This document shows positions 44,733-53,137 of a stretch of 64,000 bases of DNA, piece after piece; positions within the stretch are counted from its first letter, which is position 1; every line of letters starts with the position of its first letter. The translations under genes and the position numbers were made by a program. Source of the stretch: Iodobacter fluviatilis (GTDB taxonomy: Bacteria > Pseudomonadota > Gammaproteobacteria > Burkholderiales > Chitinibacteraceae); NCBI RefSeq assembly GCF_900451195.1, contig NZ_UGHR01000001.1:682001-746000 (forward strand). Reading direction: 5' to 3'. The notes under the pieces were generated by a model. It was not told where the DNA came from and made no database searches. It saw only the letters and a list, made by a program, of their open reading frames with translations.

Positions 44733-47003
44733 TCAAGCATCGACCAACTTGCCCGCAGGCACCGGCAAGCTACGATCTCTGCCCAGTAGTTTCAGGGCAA
44801 ATACGGCGAGATACACCACACCCACCGAGAACACGATATCGCCCGGCACGCGCAGCCAAACTAAGGCTTCCATTACTGGGGAATGAATAATTTCGGCAGA
44901 GCGGGCATACCACAGGCCGTGTTCTACGCTGGCAATGGCTTGGTAAATACCGGATGGCAGTAGCGACATAAACACCATCATAAATAGACCAATATTCAGC
45001 GACCAGAAAGCCGGTTTCAGTAGCTTGTCATTCCAATTAGCAGCAGGGGCAAGGCCGCGTAAGCAGAACAACATCAGGCCGATACCGAGCATGCCGTACA
45101 CACCAAATAGCGCGGCGTGGCCGTGAGCTGCGGTCATATTCAGGCCTTGCACGTAATACAAGGAGATCGGCGGGTTAATCGCAAAGCCCAGCAGGCCAGC
45201 GCCGACGGTGTTCCAAAACCCAACTGCCACAAAACACATGATTGCCCAGCGATATTTTGCTACCCACGGTGCGGCTTGGTTGTGGCGATAGGTTTGATAG
45301 GCTTCTGCACCAATCAGTGCTAAAGGCACGACTTCTAAGGCTGAGAACATCGCGCCCACGGCAATGACGCTGGTGGGCGAGCCGGTAAAGTAAAGGTGAT
45401 GCAGCGTGCCTAAAATACCGCCAAACAGGAACACAATTGTTTCAAGCACAATGGCGCGGTTGGCCGATGCGGCACGGATCAAGCCTAAGCGGCTGAGCAG
45501 CAGGGCAATCACGGCGGTGGCAAATACTTCAAAGAAGCCCTCTACCCACAGATGCACCAACCACCAGCGCCAGTATTCAATCAGCGCGTAATGGGTTTTT
45601 TGCCCCCATACCAAGGACGATGCGTAAAACAGGCCGATACATACCGCTGAGATAAACACCATGGCGATCAGGCCTTGGCTTTCGGATGGTTTACGCAGCG
45701 CTGGCCATAGGCCACGGCCCAGTAAACACGCCCAAATTAGCAGACCAATAAACAGCAAGATTTGCCAGACACGGCCCATGCTGGTGTATTCCAAACCTTG
45801 ATTACCCAGCCAAAAACTATAGCTAGTGCCTAGGCGCTGTAAGGTGCCAACCCAGCCACAGGCAATTGAGCCGACCACAATCAACAGCAGGGCATAAAAC
45901 AACACATCGACGCCCAGCTTTTGAAACTTAGGCTCTTTGCCGCCCAATACCGGCGCTAAAAACAGCCCCGTTGCCAGCCATGCGGTGGCAATCCATAACA
46001 CGCCCAGCTGGGTATGAATGGTGCGGCTAATGGTAAACGGCAGCACTTCTGCCAGCGGGATACCAAAAAAGCTACCGCCTTCGACTTGATAATGCGCCGA
46101 GATAATCCCCATCCCCACTTGCACCAGCAGCAGGCCAATCACCACATAGAAATACTTCATGGTGGCCTTCATGGAAGGGGTGAGCTTTAGCGTGACCAGC
46201 GGATCATTTTCTGGGCAAATCACCGGCTCTTCATCGCGGTGCATTTGATGAAACAAGACCATCGCTGCAATACCAGCGATCAGCAGGATAATGCTGGCAA
46301 TCGACCAAACGCTGGTACCGGTGGTCGGGGTATTCGCCACCAGCGGCTCATGCGGCCAGTTACTGGTGTAGGAAATATGATCAACGCCGGGGCGATTAGT
46401 GGTGGCCGACCATGCCGACCAAAAGAAGAAAGCGGGCAGAGCTTTCAGATCATCAGCGTTTTTAATCGAGCCAGAAATCATCGCGTACTGCTCGCGCAAT
46501 TTATCTTGCGCAGCATCGCTACCAAACAGGCCCATATAGTGCTGGGCAACTTGCTCGATGGCCACGGCTCTATCGGCTTGAATAGTCAGCGTATCGCTGG
46601 CTTTATCGTAAGTATTGCTACGCATTACCGAGATTAAACGTGCATCCAGCGGCGCTTGCTCTTCCCGATTTAGCTGGCTGTAGTCTTTTTTAAACTGCTG
46701 CTTAGCCCAGATATCACGCAGGGTAATCGCTTCGCGGTGCAGCCAATCGGCCGACCAATCAGGCGCCACATAACTACCATGGCCCCAAACAGAACCCATC
46801 TGTTGGCCACCGGCTGACAACCAAGCCTCCTGCCCGCGCTGAATTTGCTCGCCGCTATAGAGTAGCTTGCCGCTGCTACTTAAAACCTGTTGGGGGATCG
46901 GCGGCTTCTCTAGGTAAATTTCCCGGCCTATCCAGCCGAGCGCGGCAAAAGACAGGAAGAAGATAATCGCAAGCCAGCGCCATAAATTGCGCGTTTTATG
47001 CAT
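44733..47003 (-). CDS. norB: Quinol-dependent nitric oxide reductase (qNOR)
   Basis: 756 residues. The N-terminal extension (about 1-220), with a periplasmic part, is the fused cytochrome-c-like domain without a haem-binding CXXCH, the mark of quinol-dependent NOR (NorZ) rather than cNOR. It is followed by the 12-helix catalytic core. Conserved histidines are seen in SRTIHTQLGVLWIATAWLATG, HLWVEGFFEVFATAV, GTLHHLYFTGSP and AAHGHAALFGVYG, the haem b/b3 and non-haem iron ligands. It reduces two NO to N2O, using quinol, either for detoxification or respiration. An NsrR-type box is 65 bp upstream. No nirS/nirK or nosZ is in the window. Confidence 0.96.
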   Translation of the reverse strand: MHKTRNLWRWLAIIFFLSFAALGWIGREIYLEKPPIPQQVLSSSGKLLYSGEQIQRGQEAWLSAGGQQMGSVWGHGSYVAPDWSADWLHREAITLRDIWAKQQFKKDYSQLNREEQAPLDARLISVMRSNTYDKASDTLTIQADRAVAIEQVAQHYMGLFGSDAAQDKLREQYAMISGSIKNADDLKALPAFFFWSAWSATTNRPGVDHISYTSNWPHEPLVANTPTTGTSVWSIASIILLIAGIAAMVLFHQMHRDEEPVICPENDPLVTLKLTPSMKATMKYFYVVIGLLLVQVGMGIISAHYQVEGGSFFGIPLAEVLPFTISRTIHTQLGVLWIATAWLATGLFLAPVLGGKEPKFQKLGVDVLFYALLLIVVGSIACGWVGTLQRLGTSYSFWLGNQGLEYTSMGRVWQILLFIGLLIWACLLGRGLWPALRKPSESQGLIAMVFISAVCIGLFYASSLVWGQKTHYALIEYWRWWLVHLWVEGFFEVFATAVIALLLSRLGLIRAASANRAIVLETIVFLFGGILGTLHHLYFTGSPTSVIAVGAMFSALEVVPLALIGAEAYQTYRHNQAAPWVAKYRWAIMCFVAVGFWNTVGAGLLGFAINPPISLYYVQGLNMTAAHGHAALFGVYGMLGIGLMLFCLRGLAPAANWNDKLLKPAFWSLNIGLFMMVFMSLLPSGIYQAIASVEHGLWYARSAEIIHSPVMEALVWLRVPGDIVFSVGVVYLAVFALKLLGRDRSLPVPAGKLVDA

Positions 47004-47067
47004 GATGTGCTCCGGATGGGTGAGGCGTGTGGGTGTTTATATATGCATAATATATACCTATTTTATA

Positions 47068-47090
47068 AAGATGCAAATAATATGCATATT
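47068..47090 (-). promoter_or_regulatory. NsrR-type operator upstream of norB
   Basis: Two half-sites, AAGATGCAAAT and ATATGCATATT, separated by one base, each match the NsrR consensus half (AAGATGCATTT / AAATGCATCTT) at 9 of 11 positions. It lies 65 bp before the norB start. A second AT-rich ATGCAT-containing palindromic stretch follows nearer the start (about 47040-47058). Confidence 0.7.
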
Positions 47091-47294
47091 TAGATCGGGA
47101 AATATTTTGGTGCAGAAGACGCTTAGAGGCTGAGTTCATGCTCAATGGCAGGGCTTGAAATACCATCACTCTTAGGTGCGATCAGGCGTCTGAAGGCGTG
47201 GCAGGGGCAACTTGGGGAAGATGGTTTTGTTTATAACCGCTCAGCTGTGAAGTGATTGCTAGCTATATCCTGATCACGGCTGGTGGTCAGGTGT

Positions 47295-48056
47295 TTAAGC
47301 CGCTGTAATCAGCCCCTGCTCAATCCACGTACGCAAAAAACCAGCAGCCCTTAATGGCACATCGTTGATATCTTCGCTCATGAGCGCCTCGCAGACAGAG
47401 GAAAAGTTTGCGCCGCTGGCCAGTAAGTTTAAGGCATGAACTTCGGGCGGCTTGGCGCTACGCCAATGGAGGGTTAAATCAGGCTTGCGCCAGACTAAAC
47501 AGGGCTGAGGAAGGCGTTGAGGCTCTGGCGGCGCATCCTCTGCCATTAGGGCTTGCCACACCTTAGGCGCGTTCCATTGCAAAGATAAAATACTTAAGGA
47601 AGGATGCAGCTTAAAGCACAGTTGGCCCCAATCTCCAGTGGGAATCGCCTGCAGATCTTCCAGCGTCAGTAGTGGTGCGTCAGCGGCATCCACGGTATGG
47701 CGCAAAGCCCATTCAAAAGCAGCGAGTTCAGCAAAAATGGGAACGCTGGCATAGGGCAACGCTTGCGCTAGGAAGGTGGCCAGCTGATCGCCAAACCAGC
47801 GTATTGATGGCTGCGATGAGGGATGAGCGGCCAGATAAGCACGGGCGAGGCTGTAAAAATCATCGTCGCCCAGAATTTGAAACAGGGCTGGGTAATTGCT
47901 TTGCAATGCCTCGGCCAAGCGCAAAAAATAGCCATCGGCATAGACGGCGATTTCCCGCTCGCGGCTGATGCTGCCCTGATTGAGCGGCTGCCGTATTTGA
48001 TCGCTGGCAGTCAGAATACTGGCCTGTAAATCACGCTGCCATGTGTGCAGAGACAT
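47295..48056 (-). CDS. bufC: DUF2063 (BufC/HvfC-like) partner of the DUF692 enzyme
   Basis: 253 residues from ATG 48056, chosen because GAGGAG stands six bases upstream; the frame is open eight codons further. The N-terminal part with [27 protein letters not shown] is the DUF2063 signature; the rest has the [18 protein letters not shown] segment seen in HvfC/BufC proteins. In characterised systems this protein binds the precursor peptide and delivers it to the DUF692 iron enzyme. It overlaps the DUF692 gene by 26 bp, and is the last gene of the three-gene unit. The DoxX gene often found with these is not present here. Confidence 0.87.
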   Translation of the reverse strand: MSLHTWQRDLQASILTASDQIRQPLNQGSISREREIAVYADGYFLRLAEALQSNYPALFQILGDDDFYSLARAYLAAHPSSQPSIRWFGDQLATFLAQALPYASVPIFAELAAFEWALRHTVDAADAPLLTLEDLQAIPTGDWGQLCFKLHPSLSILSLQWNAPKVWQALMAEDAPPEPQRLPQPCLVWRKPDLTLHWRSAKPPEVHALNLLASGANFSSVCEALMSEDINDVPLRAAGFLRTWIEQGLITAA

Positions 48057-48864
48057 GGGCAGCTCCTCGCTGGCGGGCATGATTTAGCTCGGCTAATAAC
48101 TCGGGCAGCGCTGGGATATTGGCATCGCGTTCTATCATGGTGGGAATCGCCCCCCATTGGCTGATCGCTTGAGTATATAAAGACCAGACTTCGGCACAGA
48201 TGGGCTGATCGTGGGTATCGATACAATGATCACCATGATCGGTGTGGCCGGCCAAATGCAGATAGGCGATGCGCTGGCGGGGAATTGCTTGCAGATAGCG
48301 CTGCGGATCAAAACCATGATTGCGGCTGGAAACATAAATATTGTTGATGTCGAGTAGTAGTTGGCAATCGGCCTCTTGCAGGATTGCGCTGATAAATTCC
48401 CACTCTTGCAGATCCGCTTGGGCTTCTAGGTAGGTCGAGGCGTTTTCAATCACCAGACGCCTGCCTAAAAAATCTTGCACTTGCCGGATTCGCCCTGCTA
48501 CATGTTTGATCGCTTCTTCGGTATAGGGAATCGGCAGTAAATCGTGCAGGTATTGGCCATCTACTCCTGTCCAGCACAGATGATCGGAAATTGCCAATGG
48601 CTCGATGCGCTTGGCCAGTGCTTTAATTTGGGCAAGGTAGTTAAAATCGAGAGGGTCAACCGAGCCTAAATTCATCGCTACGCCATGCATCACCATTGGA
48701 TAATCTTGGCGAATTTTGTCGAGGTAATAAAGGGGTTTGCCACCAGGGACGAGGTAATTATCTGAAATCACCTCTAGCCAATCTACGGGCTGCGCTTGGG
48801 CTAAAAAATCTGCATAGTGTTCTGGCCGCAGACCTAGTCCAAAGCCTTTGAGTGTTTGATTCAT
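48031..48864 (-). CDS. bufB: DUF692 multinuclear iron enzyme (BufB/MbnB-like)
   Basis: 277 residues, TIM-barrel of the DUF692 (MNIO) family. Conserved stretches: [12 protein letters not shown] at the start, [48 protein letters not shown] and [10 protein letters not shown], supplying the His/Asp/Glu ligands of two or three irons. Family members convert cysteine residues of exported peptides into oxazolone-thioamide or thiooxazole groups that bind copper. It follows the Cys-rich peptide gene by 52 bp with a hairpin between and overlaps the DUF2063 partner. Confidence 0.92.
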   Translation of the reverse strand: MNQTLKGFGLGLRPEHYADFLAQAQPVDWLEVISDNYLVPGGKPLYYLDKIRQDYPMVMHGVAMNLGSVDPLDFNYLAQIKALAKRIEPLAISDHLCWTGVDGQYLHDLLPIPYTEEAIKHVAGRIRQVQDFLGRRLVIENASTYLEAQADLQEWEFISAILQEADCQLLLDINNIYVSSRNHGFDPQRYLQAIPRQRIAYLHLAGHTDHGDHCIDTHDQPICAEVWSLYTQAISQWGAIPTMIERDANIPALPELLAELNHARQRGAAHVSAHMAA

Positions 48865-48880
48865 AGCGGCTCAGCAAGAA

Positions 48881-48903
48881 AAGGGGGCAGACTAGGCCCC
48901 CTT
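48881..48903 (-). terminator. Intercistronic hairpin between peptide precursor and enzyme genes
   Basis: AAGGGGGC / GCCCCCTT arms, seven-base loop, then TTTTC on the minus strand, 13 bp after the peptide gene. As a leaky terminator it would yield far more peptide than enzyme. Confidence 0.75.
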
Positions 48904-48916
48904 GGTAAAAAGTGGC

Positions 48917-49174
48917 TTATAAAACTTTTCCGCCCTGATCGCCGCAAGCTTTGGCACTGGCTGCAGGCAGCCAGCCATGACCCTTACACACATTTTGGCC
49001 TTTACAAGCGTTATCCGCTGTTTTACACATGGATGTGCCTTTACAACTGTTAATCCCCGCGCATTTTACTTCTTTGCTTGCATCGCCAGATGCAGGCATT
49101 TCCTCAGCATGCGCCGCAAAAGTGAAAAGTGTTGCGGCTGCCGCGGCTAAGGTTGCTCCGGTTATACGATTCAT
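48917..49174 (-). CDS. bufA2: Bufferin-type RiPP precursor, Cys-rich exported peptide (BufA2-like)
   Basis: 85 residues. A Sec leader (MNRITGATLAAAAATLFTFAAHA) is cut before EEMPASG, leaving about 62 residues with Cys at 38, 44, 50, 57, 63 and 77. Five of the six lie in a CxxxxxC ladder (CAGINSC, CKGTSMC, CKGQNVCKG) with repeated CKG, the pattern of bufferin-2 peptides, which carry post-translationally modified cysteines and bind copper in the periplasm. The ATG at 49174 has GGAG seven bases upstream. It heads the operon with the modifying enzyme pair. Which cysteines are modified cannot be read from sequence. Confidence 0.88.
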   Translation of the reverse strand: MNRITGATLAAAAATLFTFAAHAEEMPASGDASKEVKCAGINSCKGTSMCKTADNACKGQNVCKGHGWLPAASAKACGDQGGKVL

Positions 49175-49358
49175 GGTCAATCTCCAATTTTTGCAGGATA
49201 GTCAACAAGCATGATTACTTGCTGATCCTTAGTCGTAGCAGACTGGCAAAATATGACGAAGATTTTTATATATTTTTTTGCAGGGTGTTGAGGCCGAGCT
49301 GCATCATGTGTTTGAAGATGGGGTGTGACTCACTTTTGAGGATGTAGGATCTGTTGTG

Positions 49359-49574
49359 TTAGCGGCGCATTCTGGCATCTAACTCTTCTACCTTGCTGCG
49401 TGCCCAAGGCGTGCGGCGCAGGAACTTTAGGCTGGATTTAATCGAAGGATCTTTTTCAAAACATTGAATTGGAATGCGGCGTGCTAGCTCTGGCCAGCCA
49501 AAATGATCAACTAAATCGGTCAGCATTTTCTCCAGCGTAATGCCGTGCTGGGGATTATTTATTTGCTCAGTCAT
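49359..49574 (-). CDS. VF530-family DNA-binding protein (DUF2132)
   Basis: 71 residues. [16 protein letters not shown] near the start and [26 protein letters not shown] are the conserved blocks of the VF530 family, small helical proteins, one of which was solved and proposed to bind DNA. It stands alone, 185 bp from the bufferin gene. Function unknown. Confidence 0.88.
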   Translation of the reverse strand: MTEQINNPQHGITLEKMLTDLVDHFGWPELARRIPIQCFEKDPSIKSSLKFLRRTPWARSKVEELDARMRR

Positions 49575-49661
49575 GGTGTGAATATCTATTTGGGTGCTTT
49601 AGATTTGTAGGGTGAAAAGCTGGATTTGTTAGTTTTGAAAAAGTTTAAAAAATAGTCTACT

Positions 49662-49761
49662 GCAAATCCCCCCTGTCCCCCTTTTGCAAAGGGGGGAACT
49701 TAAACCAAACGGCTTAAGTGAACGGCATTACTCCTAGTCCCCTTTTACCTAGGGGAAACTC
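49662..49761. repeat. Dispersed repeat family B (CCCCCTTTT palindrome), copies 2a and 2b
   Basis: GCAAATCCCCCCTG followed by CCCCCTTTTGCAAAGGGGGG at 49662-49697, then a second, degraded CCCCTTTTACCTAGGGG at 49738-49756. Both can form hairpins. Located between the VF530 gene and nsrR. Confidence 0.75.
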
Positions 49762-49792
49762 AAGGTCTTTGCGTTACTTAGCGGGTTTGCCG

Positions 49793-50245
49793 TCAGTCTT
49801 TTATTTGTAGCAAGGGAATACTGAAAATGGCGTTGAGCTCGACAGGATTATTGATTAAATCTTGCAGGGTATAGCGATCAAGTACGCAGTAAAACGCTTC
49901 CATGGCTTCAAAGAGCACCCCTTTTAAGCGGCAAACCGCGCCGATGCTACAGCTGGAGTGCTCACGATCAAAGCATTCCACAACCGGGCTATCTGCCTCG
50001 CTGAGGCGGACCAAAGCGCCAAGGCTGATCTGATCCGCAGGGCGGGCTAAACGCATGCCGCCGCCTTTGCCCCGGGTGGTTTCTAAAAAACCATTGCGGG
50101 CCAAAAAGCTCATGACTTTCATTAGGTGATTGTCAGAAACGCCATAGGCCGAGGCAATCTCCCCTCGCGTTACAATGCCATCGTTCTGTACGCCAACGTA
50201 AATTAAAGTGCGCAAACAGTAATCAGTAAAAACATTCAGGCGCAT
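49793..50245 (-). CDS. nsrR: NO-sensing Rrf2-family repressor NsrR
   Basis: 150 residues. The start [18 protein letters not shown] and the winged-helix part ([34 protein letters not shown]) match Rrf2 regulators. Three cysteines C91, C99 and C105 sit in [11 protein letters not shown]...VCRLKG, the position of the iron-sulfur cluster ligands of NsrR. NO destroys the cluster and releases DNA. It has a probable operator in its own promoter and another before norB, placing norB and itself in its regulon. Confidence 0.92.
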   Translation of the reverse strand: MRLNVFTDYCLRTLIYVGVQNDGIVTRGEIASAYGVSDNHLMKVMSFLARNGFLETTRGKGGGMRLARPADQISLGALVRLSEADSPVVECFDREHSSCSIGAVCRLKGVLFEAMEAFYCVLDRYTLQDLINNPVELNAIFSIPLLQIKD

Positions 50246-50265
50246 CGCTGTTGTCCGGACTTTAA

Positions 50266-50288
50266 AATAAGCATTTATAATACATCTT
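50266..50288 (-). promoter_or_regulatory. NsrR-type operator upstream of nsrR
   Basis: On the minus strand the halves AAGATGTATTA and AAATGCTTATT, one base apart, each match the NsrR half-site at about 9 of 11. It ends 21 bp before the nsrR start, as expected for self-repression. Confidence 0.68.
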
Positions 50289-50397
50289 CAGGCTGGATAA
50301 GGGTATGGCATTTAATGCCAGTGGGCTGGGGATGGGTGATATAGGCCGATTGGCGGTGGGCGGCCCCGTGCAGGGCAAACGGTCTGCCCTCCGGCCC

Positions 50398-51393
50398 TTA
50401 ACTACGCTGATGCAAACTTGCCGGAATCCATACCGAATCTACCGCTTCGCCCTGCATAAGCTTTAATACTCTGACAAGGCTTTCGCTGGCGAGTTGCTGG
50501 CTGTCTTGCACCACGGATTGAATGCCCCAAGGCAGGCAGTTGAGCAGGTTATGATCATCAAAGGTCATTAAACGCTTGGGCATGCCGTTTTGTTTTTCGT
50601 TGATATAAGCCAGCGCGCCTTCCAGCAGGGTCAGCGAGCCGGTAAACAGGCTGTCGGGATAATGCCCAAGGCGCTCATAGCATTCAGCCATCATGCTGTA
50701 GCCCGATGGACGCAGGTAATCTCTTTGCCATACCCAGTATGGCTGCTCTGGCACGCCGCTTAATTCTAGGCCTTTGCGATAGCCTGCCAGCCGGTCCTGG
50801 CTTGGGGATAAATCGGCTTGCCCGCCAAAATAAACCACTTCTTTGCTGCCACCTGCGATGGTTTGCATGACCAGCGAGGTAACGGCATCAATGGCGTCGG
50901 TGACAACAAAGGGAATCGGGCAGTTTTTAATATGGCGGTCAACAAACACCAGCGGCAGGCGCAAAGACCATTTTAAATATTGTGTTGCATCGCTGCTGCA
51001 GGGCACCACAATCAGGCCGTCTACCTGGCGGGTGAGCAGATGCTCAATGCCTGCTGTTTCCATGCTGGCCTGCTCATTACTGCTCATCACCAGCAGCTGA
51101 TAGCCTGCCTCACGGCATAGGGGCTCTAAAGCTTGCGCAAGGCTGGCGTGGGCAAAGTTACTGAGCTCCGGCACAAGTAAACCTAAAGTACCGCTTTTGC
51201 GGGAGCGCAGCGTTTTGGCCGATTGCGAGGGCTGAAAATGATGCTCGCGTGCAATCGCCAGTACGCGTTCCTTGGTGGCTTCCGCGATACGGTATTCTGC
51301 CGAGCGTCCGTTAAGGACAAGGCTGGCCGTGGTTTTGGAAACATTGGCCAGGCGGGCAATGTCATCCATCGTTAGGCGTATAAATTGGCTCAC
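50398..51393 (-). CDS. LacI-family regulator, Cra/FruR-like
   Basis: 331 residues if the GTG at 51393 (AAGAG five bases upstream) is used; ATG at 51369 is the alternative. The helix-turn-helix reads MDDIARLANVSKTTASLVLNG, followed by YRIAEATKERVLAIAREHHFQPSQSAKTLRSRKSGTLGLLVPEL, closest in form to Cra (FruR), including the RV(S/A)-x-x-T linker and hinge. The sugar-phosphate-binding core follows. It has no sugar operon beside it; candidate targets include central carbon genes and the ribose operon, but this is a guess. Confidence 0.85.
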   Translation of the reverse strand: MSQFIRLTMDDIARLANVSKTTASLVLNGRSAEYRIAEATKERVLAIAREHHFQPSQSAKTLRSRKSGTLGLLVPELSNFAHASLAQALEPLCREAGYQLLVMSSNEQASMETAGIEHLLTRQVDGLIVVPCSSDATQYLKWSLRLPLVFVDRHIKNCPIPFVVTDAIDAVTSLVMQTIAGGSKEVVYFGGQADLSPSQDRLAGYRKGLELSGVPEQPYWVWQRDYLRPSGYSMMAECYERLGHYPDSLFTGSLTLLEGALAYINEKQNGMPKRLMTFDDHNLLNCLPWGIQSVVQDSQQLASESLVRVLKLMQGEAVDSVWIPASLHQRS

Positions 51394-51464
51394 AATGACT
51401 CTTAATGCACATTCAAGTTGCAAGGTTACCTAAAAAACAGCAGCTTGGATTGCGTAATTGTATT

Positions 51465-52109
51465 TTAAGGAAAAATAAAAGGGCGGGCCCCTGCCTGCCA
51501 GACTGCAAATTTTTGCATGATGTTTTGATAATCACGGCTGTTACAGAAAAAATTTAACCACAGCTTTAACTTAGGATAGGGCGCAGAGTCAAACCATTTT
51601 GGATCAACGCCGGCAAACTGGCGAATAAAAGGAAATATCGCGACATCTGCCAAGCTGATTTTATTCGATAGTAAAAAAGGAGTCTGAGCCAATCGGGTTT
51701 CTAAATCACGTAAAAATAACTCACCCTGATGACAATAGTATTCTTTGGGCTGATCAGGATAGCGGTCAGCGTATTTATATTGATCAAGATGAGTTTTAAA
51801 TACCCGATCATTATGATCGATTAGCTGGGCAATTTGGGTGCTTAGCGCCGTGCTTTGCTGGCAAAGCCATTGCTGCGGATCGTTTTGAAATAATGCCCAT
51901 TGCATAATATCCAAGCTTTGCTCTATGACATTTTCATTATTTAAAATCAATACCGGCACGGTGCCTTTGGGTGAGGCGAGCAGTAATTCTGCAGGCTTAT
52001 CTCTCAGTACAATTTCACGTAATTCAACTTGAATACCAGAATACTGAATCGCCATTCTGGCACGCATGGCGTAAGGGCAACGTCGGAAGGAATAAAGAAT
52101 CGGCAGCAT
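51465..52109 (-). CDS. Glutathione S-transferase-like protein
   Basis: 214 residues from the ATG at 52109. The thioredoxin-like N-terminal domain carries C-P-Y-A (C11) near LYSFRRCPYAMRAR, as in Grx2/omega-class enzymes with an active cysteine. KGTVPVL provides the cis-proline and EQSLDIMQW the glutathione-binding acid. The helical C-terminal domain has SLADVAIFPFIRQF. Substrate unknown; the active Cys suggests thiol transfer or reduction of dehydroascorbate-like substrates. Confidence 0.88.
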   Translation of the reverse strand: MLPILYSFRRCPYAMRARMAIQYSGIQVELREIVLRDKPAELLLASPKGTVPVLILNNENVIEQSLDIMQWALFQNDPQQWLCQQSTALSTQIAQLIDHNDRVFKTHLDQYKYADRYPDQPKEYYCHQGELFLRDLETRLAQTPFLLSNKISLADVAIFPFIRQFAGVDPKWFDSAPYPKLKLWLNFFCNSRDYQNIMQKFAVWQAGARPFIFP

Positions 52110-52185
52110 GGGAGCAAAGGGCAAACAGAATGCTCGCCATGATACGCGAATTGACAGGCTGTAAGAGCAGAGGGGCAGGGGGATT

Positions 52186-52815
52186 TTATGCCAGAAAGCT
52201 GCGAGCGAGCATTGTGGCTACGGCCAGAAGTAAAACGGCACTGGTTTTATGCAGCAAAGATTGTCTGGAAGGCTGATCAAGTAGTGGCTTAATCCGCTGG
52301 CCAAAATAACAATAGCTGCAACCACTGGCAAATTGAAGAACAAGAAATGTGATTCCTAAAATAGAAATATCTGTCATTTGGTGATCTTTTTGTGCTGAAA
52401 ACTGAGGAAAAACAGCTGTAAACATCAGGATTGTTTTGGGATTAGACATCCCAGTAAGCATCCCTTTGCAGAATAAATCTTTAAAGTTTTTAAGATCTAT
52501 ATGGGTGTTTATTTGTATTTCTTTACTGGTCCATTGTTTGTAAGCAAGATAAATAATATAGCTGATACCTGTGAGTTGAATAGTATGAGTGAGAAGTGGG
52601 TAGTCCTTAATTATTTCTGAAAGGCCTATAGCAAAAATAATGATTGAAATTAAATAAGCAAGGCTTGCACCTATTTGTGCAGGTAGCGCACTTTTCAAGC
52701 CACTTTTCAGACCAAGGCTAAGTAAGAAAATGGTCATTGGTCCCGGGCTGAATGTCATCGTAAAACAAAAAATAACAAAATATATGAAGTTTTCAGGGCT
52801 TAGTCCTGTAGTCAT
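52186..52815 (-). CDS. LysE/RhtB-family amino-acid exporter
   Basis: 209 residues from ATG 52815 (AAGGA nine bases upstream). The first helix is followed by TFSPGPMTIFLLSLGLKSGLKSAL, the LysE-family signature, and by GMSNPKTILMFTAVFPQF near the middle. Six membrane segments are expected. It exports an amino acid or derivative. It is divergent to a MocR-type regulator, a common arrangement in which the regulator controls the exporter. Base composition is noticeably more AT-rich than neighbours, hinting at separate ancestry. Confidence 0.88.
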   Translation of the reverse strand: MTTGLSPENFIYFVIFCFTMTFSPGPMTIFLLSLGLKSGLKSALPAQIGASLAYLISIIIFAIGLSEIIKDYPLLTHTIQLTGISYIIYLAYKQWTSKEIQINTHIDLKNFKDLFCKGMLTGMSNPKTILMFTAVFPQFSAQKDHQMTDISILGITFLVLQFASGCSYCYFGQRIKPLLDQPSRQSLLHKTSAVLLLAVATMLARSFLA

Positions 52816-53137
52816 TTCGCTGAATCCTTGGTGGTTTTGTTTTTTAATATACAAACGTGAATTTATATTCGACTGAATCGATATCCCTAATTGTTTTTGC
52901 CAGAGATTCAATGTGGATGTCCAATTCTGGCCTGCCTAGGGATGACTAAATTGAATAGATCAGCGCTGTTAGCATGTAAATTTATATGCTTTAAATAAAT
53001 TGCTTTTGTTTCTTATTTAAAGTATGCAGGGCTTGATTTAGCCAGTGTAGTTTGAAGATCAGGAGGGATACAGCTTAAGTAATGATCTAACCGACCTTGC
53101 TTTACCGGTAAAATAAGCGGCAAACAAAGAGAGTTCC
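52816..53137. other. Divergent promoter region of the LysE exporter and MocR regulator
   Basis: 322 bp, AT-rich, lying between divergent genes. It should hold both promoters and a MocR operator, but no convincing repeat pair or hexamers were picked out by eye. Confidence 0.45.

Noticed and set aside
47145..47255. 36-codon plus-strand ORF in the norB upstream region
   Set aside because: No ribosome site and no recognisable feature; too short to support.
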